64,000 nucleotides of DNA from NCBI GenBank assembly GCA_016713135.1, contig JADJPR010000001.1:248001-312000 (forward strand), read 5' to 3'. Shown piece by piece: positions 27,298-37,061 of the stretch; the stretch's first letter is position 1, and each line of letters opens with the position of its first letter. A program made the position numbers and the translations under genes. A model generated the notes under the pieces. It was not told the DNA's origin and ran no database searches. It worked only from the letters and a program-made list of their open reading frames with translations. The stretch is from Rhodanobacteraceae bacterium (GTDB lineage Bacteria > Pseudomonadota > Gammaproteobacteria > Xanthomonadales > SZUA-5).

Positions 27298-30103
27298 ATG
27301 AAAGCCGAGGAACGTGCCCGCCAGGAGATCGACCGCCTGCTCACCGCGGCGGGCTGGGTGGTGCAGGATCTCAGGGCCATTGACCGCCATGCTGCGCGCG
27401 GCGTGGCAATCCGCGAGTTCCCGCTGGATCCGGGGCACGGTCATGCCGACTACCTGTTGTACATCGACGGTAGCGCCGCTGGGGTCATCGAGGCCAAGAA
27501 GCAGGGCGCCGCTGACCGGCGTCGAGATCCAGTCCGGCCGCTATGCACAGGGGCTGCCCGCCAGCCTGCCGGCCTGGCGCCGGCCGCTGCCTTTCCTCTA
27601 CGAATCGACAGGTATCGAAACCCACTTCACCAACGGGCTGGATCCGTCGCCGCGGGCGCGCAATGTGTTTGCCTTCCACACGCCCGAGCACCTGGCGTTG
27701 CTGCTGCGCGGGCTTACGCCCGACATGGGCACGATGCGTGACGCGGTACCCGCATACACCGTCGCACGGGGATTCCTCCAGCGCTTGCAGCAGATGCCCG
27801 AGCTGGTCACCGCCTGGGGCGAGTGCCGGCTCTGGCCGGCGCAGATCACCGCCATCCGCAACTTGGAAGCCAGCCTGGCGCGGGACAAGCCGCGCGCGCT
27901 GATCCAGATGGCCACCGGCAGCGGCAAGACGTTCACCGCGATCAGCTTCATCTACCGATTGCTCAAATACGCCGGCGCGCGGCGGGTGCTGTTCCTGGTG
28001 GACCGCGGCAACCTCGGCCGGCAGGCGAAGAAGGAGTTCGACCAGTACGTCTCACCGGTCAACAACTTCAAGTTCGGCGAGGAGTACATCGTCCAGCACC
28101 TCGCCAGCAACCAGCTCGACCGCACCGCGCGCGTGTGCATCTGCACCATCCAGCGCATTTACGCGATGCTCAAGGGGCGCGAGCTGCCGGGCGAGGTGGA
28201 CGACGAATCGACCGCGCGGGTGGAGAGCCTGTTCCGGGAACCGGAACCGATCGACTACAACCCCGCCTTCCCTATCGACACCTTCGACATCATCGTCACC
28301 GACGAGGCGCACCGCAGCATCTACAACCTCTGGCGCCAGGTGCTGGAGTATTTCGATGCCTACCTGATCGGCCTGACCGCCACGCCGAACAAGCAGACCC
28401 TGGGCTTTTTCAACCAGAACCTGGTGATGGAATACGGCCACCCGCAGGCCGTGGCGGACGGCGTGAACGTGAACTACGACGTCTACAGCATCAAGACCGA
28501 AGTGACCGAGGCGGGCAGCAAGGTGAAAGCCGGCTACTGGCTGCAGGTGCTGGACAAGCCCACCCGCGCGCGGCGGGACTGGCAACTGGACGACGATTTC
28601 GAATACGCGCCGGAGGAACTGGACCGCAGCGTGCAGACGCCGGACCAGATCCGCACCATTGCGCGCACCTTGCGTGACCAGTGGAAACTCGATCTTTTCC
28701 CGCAGCGCGAGGAACTGCCCAAGACGCTGGTCTTCGCCAAGGACGACAACCACGCCGAGGCCATCGTCTCCATCCTGCGCGAGGAGTGGGGCCGCGGCAA
28801 CGAGTTCGCGCAGAAGATCACCTACCGCACCACCGGCGAATCGCCGGAGAACCTGATCAAGGCCTTCCGCACCAGCTACTACCCGCGCATCGCGGTGACC
28901 GTGGACATGATCGCGACGGGGACCGACATCAAGCCGGTGGAGATCGTGGTCTTCATGCGCAGCGTGCAGAGCCGCAGCTTCTTCGAGCAGATGAAGGGCC
29001 GCGGCGTGCGCGTGATCAAGGATGACGATCTGCGCCAGGTGAACCCCGGCGAGCATGTGCACAAGGACCATTTCGTCATCGTCGACTGCGTGGGCGTGTG
29101 CGAGCGCGACAAGACCGACAGCCGGCCGCTGGACCAGAAGAAGAGCGTTCCGCTGGACGCGCTGCTGCAGGCCGTGGCGCTGGGCAACATCGAGCCCGAG
29201 GTGCTGTCGACTGTGGCCGTGCGCCTCGCGCGCCTCGACGCGCAACTGAGCGGGCCGGAACGCGAAACGGTCCTGCGCACCGCCGGCGGACTTGAGCTCA
29301 AGGATCTGTCGCGCCGGATCATCGACGCGCTGGATCCGCGCGAGGACCGCACGCCGCAGCAGGCCGAGGCGGCCATGCGCGATTCGGTGGCGCCGCTGTC
29401 CAAACCGGAGTTGCGCCAGCTGATCCTGGGACTCAAGCGGCAGAAGGAACTGGTGATCGACTCGGTCACCCGGGACCGCGTGCTCGAAGCCGGGTTCTCC
29501 GAGGCCGCCCGCGAGCGCGCGCAGGGCATCGTGCAGAGCTTCGAGGCCTTCATCGCCGAGCACCGCGACGAGCTGACCGCACTGCAGATCCTCTACAACC
29601 GTCCCACCCGCGCGCCGCTGCGCTTCGAAGACCTGCAGGCGCTCGCCGACACGCTGCAGGCGCCGCCGCAGCTATGGACCGAAAGCCAGCTCTGGCAGGC
29701 CTACGCCGCGCTCGACCAATCGAAGGTCAAGGGCGCCAGCCGCCGGCGCATCCTCACCGACCTGGTGTCGCTGGTGCGCTATGCCATGCACCAGGAGAAC
29801 GAGCTGGTGCCGTACCCCGAGAAGGTCATGGCCAACTTCCGCGCATGGCTGGCGCAGCAGGAAAACCTGCCCCCTCCCCCCGCGGGCGGGGAGAGGGTTG
29901 GGGTGAGGGGCCGCTTCACGGACGAACAGCGCTGGTGGCTGGAGAAAATGGCGGAGCACATCGCCAGCAACCTCGGCATCGAGACCGAGGACTTCAGCTA
30001 CGCCCCCTTCGAGCAGCGCGGCGGGCTGGGTCGGGTGCACCAATTGTTTGGCGCGGAGCTGCCTAAAATGATGGATGAGTTGAATCGGGAGTTGGCAGCG
30101 TGA
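27298..30103 (+). CDS. hsdR: Type I restriction endonuclease subunit HsdR (frameshifted)
   Basis: Motor and nuclease subunit of a type I R-M system, about 935 aa. Start ATG at 27298 (MKAEERARQEIDRLLTAAGW). The PD-(D/E)xK nuclease core is HADYLLYIDGSAAGVIEAKK (about 48-67). A frameshift near 27507 interrupts the sequence just after this Lys pair. The helicase part has Walker A ATGSGKT, DEAHRS, LTATP and the motif VI GRGVRVI. A C-terminal helical region follows. The insert PPPPAGGERVGVRGRF (29868-29920) comes from a dispersed palindromic repeat. The stop overlaps the GTG of hsdS (GTGA). If the frameshift is real, the nuclease domain is separated from the motor. Confidence 0.88.
29868..29920. 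repeat. Palindromic CCCTCCCC/GGGGAGAGGG repeat inserted in hsdR
   Basis: The stretch reads CCCCCTCCCCCCGCGGGCGG followed by GGAGAGGGTTGGGGTGAGGG. It is a widely dispersed proteobacterial repeat that often encodes PLPAGGEG-like peptides. Here it is in frame and encodes PPPPAGGERVGVRG near the C-terminus of HsdR. Confidence 0.7.
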
Positions 30104-31567
30104 GCGCGGTTGCTGAGTCCTTCCCGTGGACCGCTCGCAGCGTTCGGCTCGGCGAGGTGGTCGAACTGAATCCTCGTCCAGACCGAAATGCTCTACCCGA
30201 TGACCTCGAAGTGTCCTTCGTGCCAATGTCGTCCGTTGAAGCTGCCACGGGCCGTATGGACGCAACCTCAGTGCGGCGGTTTGCTGAGGTGAAAAAGGGC
30301 TACACGATCTTCCGCGAGGGAGACGTGCTGTTTGCCAAGATCACGCCGTGCATGGAAAACGGCAAGATGGCTGTTGCTCTTGGGCTGCGAAATTGCGTCG
30401 GTGTCGGGTCCACTGAGTTTCATGTGCTGCGGCCGCTGCCAGGCGTCGATGCGCACTACGTCTACCATTTCGTATCGAGTAGTCATTTTCGAGCCGAAGC
30501 CGCGCACCACATGACTGGAGCGGTCGGTCAGAAGCGGGTTCCGACTGCGTTTCTCGAGAACTGCAAGATTCACTTGCCCTCGCTGGACGAGCAGCGCCGC
30601 ATCGTCGCCGAACTCGAAAAGCAGTTTTCCCGCCTCGACCAAGCCGTCGCCAACCTCAAGCGCGTAAGGGCCAACCTGAAGCGAGAGCAAGCGGCCGTTC
30701 TAAACTCCCGCAGTCACTGGGCATCTAACAGGAAAGTCCACTTCGACATCGGCGCGGACCCTAAACGCCAATGATCCTTTGCCTGATGGTTGGCGCTGGC
30801 TCCCTGCAGAAGTGCTAGCTGCTACTGAACAGGGAAGCATCGGGGCGGGGCCTTTCGGAACGATCTTCAAGGCGAAAGACTTTAGGCCTGAAGGAGTGCC
30901 GATCATCTTCCTTCGACATGTCGCACCAATGAAGTACTTGCGGGACAAGCCGGGCTTCATGGACACGGAAAAGTGGGAAGAGTTGTTTCGGCCTTACTCG
31001 GTTTTTGGCGGTGAATTGCTAATCACAAAGTTGGGCGAACCGCCGGGCGTCTGTGCAATTTACCCAGCGGATGTTGGCCCAGCGATGGTTACTCCTGACG
31101 TAATCAAGATGCGAGTGAACGAGGGCATCGTGGTGCCCGCTTACCTTATGTATTACTTCAACAGCCAGGTAGCGAAGCGATTTGCCACGGGTGCCGCTTT
31201 CGGCACAACGAGGACACGCTTGACACTTCCCCTCTTCCGAGCGATGCCTGTTGTGGTCCCGCCGCGCGCCGAACAAGAGCGCATCGTCGCCGAAGTCGAC
31301 CGCCGCCTCTCCATCGTCCGGGAGGTCGAGTCAGAGGTCGATGCCAACCTGAAGCGCGCGCAGGCGCTGCGCCAGGCGGTGCTGGCCAAGGCGTTCGGCA
31401 GTGGCGGGCAGGCGCTAGACTTGCGGGCTGTTGGAGCACACCGCGGGAGAGGCGCCGTGAATACCCATCGAACGCAGACCCCCAGAAGTCCCACTGCGCC
31501 TGAAGGCTGGCGAGACTTCGCCCTACCGCCGCATCTTGGGCCGCATCCCGGCCGAAGAGTCCGATAA
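30100..31567 (+). CDS. hsdS: Type I specificity subunit HsdS (frameshifted)
   Basis: DNA-recognition subunit with two target-recognition domains (TRDs). The first half (30100-30774) covers TRD1 and the central conserved helix (PSLDEQRRIVAELEKQFSRL). Near 30712 the frame changes by one base, and TRD2 continues in the next frame: AVTGHLTGKS, then DPLPDGWRWLPAEVLAATEQ, ending in the second conserved helix (VVVPPRAEQERIVAEVDRRL). About 489 aa in all. The GTG start overlaps the hsdR stop. After KAFGS (about 31395) the usual HsdS ending is lost and about 50 unrelated residues follow. Base composition is visibly less GC-rich than flanking housekeeping genes, as usual for TRDs. It could also be two half-subunits made from separate frames. 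Confidence 0.82.
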
Positions 31568-31659
31568 GGAGCTCCTAGCAGCGGTGGCGGTAATGAACTG
31601 AGCGCGATGGCCAGCATTCTGCGGCCTCGGCTTGACCTGATCAGGGGCACCTGAACCTC

Positions 31660-33861
31660 ATGCCTGCCGAGGACCTTATGAGTGAGCCGAAGTCAATTCA
31701 GAAAAAGGAGGGCTCCAGCGCAAGGGGGCTGATCGCCTTTGCGTTTGTCGAAGAAGCGTACTCGAAGACCGGCGACTTGGTTTCAGGCCTAGTCCCGCTG
31801 TTCGCGCCGGTACTCGCCAAGAAGCCGAACAGGCGGTTCGACCCGGCAGATTTCGCGGCCGATGTGCAGCGGGCCTATGACATTCCGATGAGTCCTTTGG
31901 TAGCAGCGGGGCTTGTAGAGAAACTCACTGAGGCCAAGCTACTGACGCAAGCGGAAGGCGAGCCCCACACTTACCGGATCGCACCAACCCACTCGACGAG
32001 TACGGTGTCTGATGAGTCCGAAATCGACGCACTGCTGGAAGCATTCTCCCAGTTCGCCAATGAGTCACTCGCCCGATCTGGCATGCAGCAAGACCCGGAT
32101 ACTCTCGCAACGGCGTTCTTGCAACGCCTTACAAGCGCGCAGTTCCTAAGCTTTACTGACCGACGCGAGAAGAACTACTACCGAGGGAGAACCCTCACTC
32201 TCAAAAAGGTTGAAGACGACTCGCAAGATAACTTTCAGCTGGCTCAAGCGCTCGACGTTCTCAGCGCCGAGTTCGCATGGAAGAATCTCGAACTTGGCGG
32301 GGCCGCCGCCGAGATTCTCGCCCGCCTGATGTGCGGGGCAATCATCGCGGAGGTCGTTTTAACCCTTCAGGCCCCGGAGCTCGTCAGACGCCCTTTCGAA
32401 GTTGACTGTGGTCTCAGATGGCCCACTCATTCTGGACTACCTTGACCTCAGCACGCCCGAGTTGCGCGACTTCGCCAATGACCTGTTCGAACTTCTCGGC
32501 AAAGCGGGAGTTCGCAAAGCGGTCTTCAAGCACACGTTAGAAGAGATGAAGGGACACTGCGCGGCCCTCTTGATGCGCTTCAACGCGGTGACCAGCCATT
32601 CGGGTCATTGGGAAATCGAATCCGCGTCGACACAAGTCATGCGGCTTACGCGAGGGAGACGTTGGCAGATCTACAAGGTCGAGTTGAAAAACTGGGATTC
32701 GATATTCTTGACGCAGACGCCTTCGCAACCCCCGAGCAGCTCAAATACTGCGACGACGCGGCTGAGGAGGGACTGCGGAACAACGTCGGCCCTTTGATGG
32801 AGAACCTTGAGCGTCGAATCCGAGACGCCCGCTCCATCGCCACGGTGCTTCGCTTACGAGCGGACGCCGGGAATGCGAAGTCCGTCGCTGACACGCACTG
32901 GATACTTGTGACCAGAAATGAGGCTGTGGCCAAACGATCACAGAGCTTTCTCCTCGGTCGCAAGTTGATAGACCGTGACCATGTGCCACCGGCGATCACC
33001 GATAGACAGCTGGCTGGGTATCTGTGGTTCGCCGTCGGCGGTAACTTGGGCACACTCTCACGAAAGAAGCTCGTCGCCAACTGTTCGAACGTCATGACTC
33101 CTCGCACCGACGTCGTCAGCAAGGTGCGGCAATACCTGACAGAGCTAGACAGCGAGAAGGCCAACTTGTTCGTCGCGCTGATGCGGGATCAACGTGCCCA
33201 GCGTTGTCTGGTTCATGCCACCCTCGGCTTTCCGAGCGCTGTCACCTCTCACAACGCCGAGCAGCTTCTTGAGGAGGTCCGGCTCAGTGTCGCCGGGGAG
33301 GTTCGCGAGGAAGCGGCGCGTCGCGAGGCAGTGCTTAAGGCGGAACACGACAACGCCGTTGCAGACCTTGCGAGACAGCATCAGGAAGAGGTGCTTCGTC
33401 GCGACGCCGATCTCCTTTCGGCCCGGAGAGAATTGCGCCATCACAAGAAGGAGTCAGAAGAGAAGCTCAGCGAACATCAGGGAGAGATATCTCAACTCAA
33501 AGAACACGTTCATGCGCTGGCGTCGTCGATCGACGCCGACATCGATTCGCGCATGCAGCGGGCGGCAGACCATGCGCGCCGCCAGACCGTGACGCTCAAG
33601 GTGGCTCTGGTCGTTGGGTATCTGGTTGTGGTTGGGGTCGCAGCTTGGTTGGCTCCGGGCGACCCCATCTACAGGGTCGCGGTAGCGGTGGTGGTGGCGT
33701 TTATAGGATTCTGGATAGTTCCTCAGAGTGCTTTCGAGACGATGGCGCGGCCGCTATGGACCAAAGGGCTTTCTTCGAAGTGCGCTGAACTCGGAGTCTC
33801 GGAGCATCTCCACAAGTACGAGGTCGATGCATCGACCATGCAGGTCATCAGGAAGCGGTGA
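31660..33861 (+). CDS. PIN-like, coiled-coil, membrane-anchored protein embedded in the R-M locus (two frameshifts)
   Basis: Not a standard hsd gene. Reading through two compensating one-base shifts (about 32400 and 32600) gives one protein of about 730 aa. The N-terminal domain (about 1-240, after MSEPKSIQKKEGSS) has a winged-helix-like part (SPLVAAGLVEKLTEAKLL). The next domain is PIN-like: VVSDGPLILDYLDLS (first acidic strand), AVFKHTLEEMKGH (conserved Glu), RRIRDARSIATVL and DTHWILVTRNEAVAKR. A long coiled coil follows (33290-33540), then two membrane helices (VALVVGYLVVVGVAAWLA and VAVAVVVAFIGFWIVP). DNA is less GC-rich than the neighbours. hsdM starts 6 bases after the stop, so the gene is part of the operon. 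The PIN assignment is by motif only. Start could also be the ATG at 31678, which has GAGG upstream. Confidence 0.7.
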
Positions 33862-33867
33862 ACATCT

Positions 33868-35132
33868 ATGTCAGCGACTGGTCCGCTCGTCCAGAAACTC
33901 TGGAACTACTGCAACGTCCTGCGCGATGACGGGATGAGCTACGGCGATTACGTCGAGCAGCTCACTTACCTGTTGTTCCTGAAGATGGCTGACGAGCGCT
34001 CGCGGCCGCCGTACAACCAGCCGAGCCCGGTGCCGGAGGTATACGCCTGGCCCTCCTTGCGGGTGCGCGATGGCGATGAGCTGTTTGACCACTACCGCCA
34101 CACCCTGGAGCAGCTGGGTGGCGAGAAGGGCACGCTGGGGCTGATTTTCGGCAAGGCGCAGAACAAGTTCCAGGATCCGGCCAAGCTACGGCGCGTGATC
34201 GTGGACCTGATCGACGCCGAGGACTGGTCGGCGATGGGCGCCGACGTGAAGGGCGATGCCTACGAGGGCCTGCTGGAGCGCAACGCGCAGGACATCAAGT
34301 CCGGCGCCGGCCAGTACTTCACGCCGCGCGCGCTGATCCAGGCGATGGTGGACTGCATCGCGCCCAGGCCCGGCGAGCTGATCTGCGATCCGGCCTGCGG
34401 CACCGGCGGCTTCCTGTTCACCGCGCACCAGTACCTGACGCAGCACAACCCCAACCTCACCCGCGAGGAGAAGCGCCACCTCAAGGAAGGCGCCTTCCGC
34501 GGCTGGGAGCTGGTACAGGCCACTGCGCGCGTCTGCGCCATGAACCTGATGCTGCATGGCATCGGCTCCGAGAAGAGCGTGCCGGTGCGCGTGGCCGACG
34601 CGCTGGCGGCGGATCCCGGCGAGCGCTTCGACGTGGTGCTGGCCAATCCGCCTTTCGGCAAGAAGAGCAGCACGGTGATCGTCGGCGAAGACGGCCGCGC
34701 CGGCAGCGAGAAGGACATCGTCGAGCGCGACGATTTCTGGGCCACCACCAGCAACAAGCAGCTGAACTTCGTGCAGCACATCAAGACGCTGCTGAAGATC
34801 CACGGCCGCGCCGCGGTGGTGGTGCCCGACAACGTGCTGTTTGAAGGCGGCGCTGGCGAGACCATCCGCCGCAAGCTGCTGCACGAGTGCGATGTGCACA
34901 CGCTGCTGCGCCTGCCGACTGGCCTGTTCTATGCGCAGGGCGTCAAGGGGCGCGCGACAAGGCCAGCCTGGACATCTTCTGGCTGCGCGACGAGTCGCTG
35001 GCCGACAGCGACAACCTGCCGCCGCCGGATGTGATCGCGCAGGAGATTGTCGAGGATCTGCAGGCGGCGCTGGAGCAGTTCCGGTTGATCGCAGCGGACC
35101 TGGGCGCGGGCAGCGCGTCCACGGACGAATGA
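33868..35132 (+). CDS. hsdM: Type I DNA methyltransferase HsdM, internally deleted and frameshifted
   Basis: N6-adenine methyltransferase subunit. Start ATG at 33868 (MSATGPLVQKLWNYCNVLRD). The N-terminal helical HsdM domain is followed by the SAM motif DPACGTGGFLFTAHQYL and the catalytic NPPFGKKSS. Near 34950 the reading frame breaks: FYAQGVKG is directly followed, in another frame, by ARDKASLDIFWLRDESLADS. Relatives have roughly 60-70 residues between these two blocks. So both a deletion and a frameshift are present, and the extreme C-terminus continues to 35132. The catalytic core remains but the HsdS-contact region is affected. Activity is doubtful unless this is an assembly fault. Confidence 0.82.
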
Positions 35133-35751
35133 GCCAGCGCGTCAGGGCCCGCTGCCGAACCAATGGAAACGGGAAGCGCCGACGGGCTCCGGTCAGTTGA
35201 CGGCGATGCGGGCTTTCATCAATGCGACGCAGTCATCGCTGCCGGCGATGCTCTTCTCGGCGCCGGAACATGCGCGGCCAGTCACTTCTCATCGGCAGTG
35301 CTGAGTGCCCACTGTCCTGTCCATTCATCACACGCCACGCGTCCATGGTTTGCATCGCATGCGTCAGTACCGCCGAGTGCACGGTGGTTCTGCGGGATGG
35401 GCGGCCTGATTGCGCCGGCTGCGCGGGTGAACTGGAACCGGGCATCGATGGGGTGTGCGCCATTCAAGCGTGGGGTGTCGGTGATGGTCGGGACAATGCC
35501 GATGCATGGGTGGTCATGCGTTTCGCAGGTCGGGAGCGTCCGGGTTCTGCACGAGTGCTTGTCGCGGATGGCGGCTTGCTGCGGGGTGATCGGCGTGGCA
35601 TGTCCTGGACAGCACACATCGTTACATTGTTGTCGTTTGCGTCTCAGGATCTGAGACGGACGAGGGGTCAAATGCCTCCCGTGCCGAGTGGCACACCTGA
35701 CCGGCGAGGGCGTCGGTGCGGGTATCCGTTGATGACTAGGAGTGATGCAAC
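35133..35751. other. 619-base gap after hsdM without a credible gene
   Basis: Open frames exist on both strands, but none has a plausible codon pattern or a recognised domain. On the minus strand a short tail ending ...IAGSDDCVALMKARIAVN at about 35192 looks protein-like but has a stop about 30 codons upstream, so it may be a gene relic. An inverted pair CAGGATCTGAGACGG lies near 35645. The region marks the right edge of the R-M island. Confidence 0.4.
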
Positions 35752-36222
35752 ATGAAGAACCTTGCTACGTTGAACCTCACCGATGGCCAGCTGGTCGCCA
35801 TCGATTCCGCCATTGCCGAGCTGGAGCGCCAGCTGTCGGGCCTGATTGCCTTGTCTCCGGAGGAAAAGCGCCGGGCGACGAAGCTCGGCGACAAGTCCGA
35901 GAACTTCTGCCGTCAGACCCTGCGGATGCTCGGTGAGAACCCGCAGCTGATCCCGCCCAAGCTTGACCTGGCGAGTGCGGTGGCTGACCTGGCTGCGCGG
36001 GATGCGCTGCGTCCGCGGCTGATGCGGCTGCGTCGTTTGCTGGAGCGTGGTGACGACACCGACTTTGCCCTGGGCAGCGATGCGATGTCCACGGCCATGC
36101 ACGGCTACACGCTGCTGAAAGCGATCGGTGGCCGCGATGGCCTGGAATCGGTGAAGCGTGAGCTGGGTGCCCGCTTCATGAAGTCCCGGCGTACCCCGCC
36201 GGAGGAGAAGAAGGCGGCATAG
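35752..36222 (+). CDS. Conserved hypothetical helical protein, 156 aa
   Basis: The product starts MKNLATLNLTDGQLVAIDSA and is almost entirely helical and charged, with no signal peptide or membrane segment. Recognisable stretches are LSPEEKRRATKLGDKSENFC, RPRLMRLRRLLERGDDTDFA and MSTAMHGYTLLKAIG. I recall similar unassigned proteins in proteobacterial and metagenomic sequence but know no function. The gene stands alone: a strong intrinsic terminator follows 28 bases after the stop. A well-terminated monocistronic gene with a clean reading frame beside the damaged R-M locus suggests an expressed cytoplasmic protein. Confidence 0.75.
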   Translation: MKNLATLNLTDGQLVAIDSAIAELERQLSGLIALSPEEKRRATKLGDKSENFCRQTLRMLGENPQLIPPKLDLASAVADLAARDALRPRLMRLRRLLERGDDTDFALGSDAMSTAMHGYTLLKAIGGRDGLESVKRELGARFMKSRRTPPEEKKAA

Positions 36223-36250
36223 GGCTGCCTGCTTCAAGTTGGAAACGAAG

Positions 36251-36274
36251 AAGCCGCCGCAAGGCGGTTTTTTT
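36251..36274 (+). terminator. Rho-independent terminator
   Basis: The hairpin AAGCCGCC-GCAA-GGCGG is followed by TTTTTTTT. It is the clearest intrinsic terminator in the window and closes the 35752-36222 gene. Confidence 0.92.
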
Positions 36275-36353
36275 GTGGGCGGAATCCGGGCTGCGTGTGC
36301 CCGACTTGACCGGACCCACCCGCACCCTACACTGGCCCGCACTGCGCGCATCC

Positions 36354-36998
36354 ATGCCGGGGGCTCCCATCTTTCCAGACGGATTTCCAGCGGGCGTCTT
36401 TTTCGCCGCGCAGGCAATCGACGCGCCTGACCTCCAGGCGCTCGCGGGCGCGGCGGGGATCGTGCCGTTGGACGAGGTTTATCCGCTGCCGCGCCGGCGG
36501 GAGTTCCTGGCCGGGCGGCTGGCGGCGCAGGCGGCGCTGGCGCAGATCGCCGAGCGCGGGCTGGTCGGGCGCCGGGGGCATGCGCCGGTGTGGCCGGACG
36601 GTTGCTGCGGGTCGATCAGCCATGCGAACGGGGTGGCGGTGGCGGTGGCCGGATCGGCACGGGACTGGCGGGCGCTGGGGGTGGACCTGGAACCGGCGCC
36701 GCCCGACGACGTGGTCCCGACCCTGCGGCGTGCGTTTGCGCCGGGGGAGTGGCAGGCCTGCCAGGCCTCGCCGGATCCCTGGGTCTGGGCGCGGGCCTGG
36801 GCGGCCAAGGAGGCGGCGTGGAAGTGCGCCAGCGCGCTCGGCCCGGCGCCGCGGCTGCATGAGCTGGTGGCGGCTTGGGACTCGCCCGCCCGCGGGAACC
36901 TTGCGCTGGTGTCGGCCACAGGCGCCGCCGTGCTGCAGCTGCACGCGAGCGAGTGGCAGGACATGGCGCTGGTGCTGGCGGCGCTGCCGGCTCGCTGA
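36354..36998 (+). CDS. Sfp-type 4'-phosphopantetheinyl transferase
   Basis: Transfers phosphopantetheine from CoA to a Ser of carrier proteins. The 214-aa product starts MPGAPIFPDGFPAGVFFAAQ. Signature motifs are present: CCGSISHANGVAVAV (the CoA-contacting SH), LGVDLEPAPP (Mg-binding D and E) and WARAWAAKEAAWKC (the WxxKEAxxK motif). The EntD/Sfp two-lobed form fits the length. The gene lies 63 bases upstream of an acyl carrier protein gene, in the same direction, followed by FkbH- and FkbI-like genes, so the ACP is its probable substrate. Confidence 0.88.
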   Translation: MPGAPIFPDGFPAGVFFAAQAIDAPDLQALAGAAGIVPLDEVYPLPRRREFLAGRLAAQAALAQIAERGLVGRRGHAPVWPDGCCGSISHANGVAVAVAGSARDWRALGVDLEPAPPDDVVPTLRRAFAPGEWQACQASPDPWVWARAWAAKEAAWKCASALGPAPRLHELVAAWDSPARGNLALVSATGAAVLQLHASEWQDMALVLAALPAR

Positions 36999-37061
36999 GC
37001 GCGTTGCGCCGGTGGCAGCACCGCCGTACATTGTCGGCGTCATTCCCCGCCGGAGGTTGCC

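Noticed and set aside
30779..31567. A separate second hsdS gene starting at TTG 30779
   Set aside because: The frame is open upstream to 30704 with linker-like sequence continuing the first half, so one frameshifted hsdS is the simpler reading.
31458..31601. A possible small gene ending ...RIPAEESDKELLAAVAVMN after hsdS
   Set aside because: It would need a frame change within 50 codons and has no recognisable family; probably a relic or part of a damaged hsdS end.
35163..35755. Two overlapping plus-strand open frames of 163 and 177 codons
   Set aside because: Both are Cys/His/Ser-rich without any motif or ribosome site, and codon pattern is unlike neighbours.
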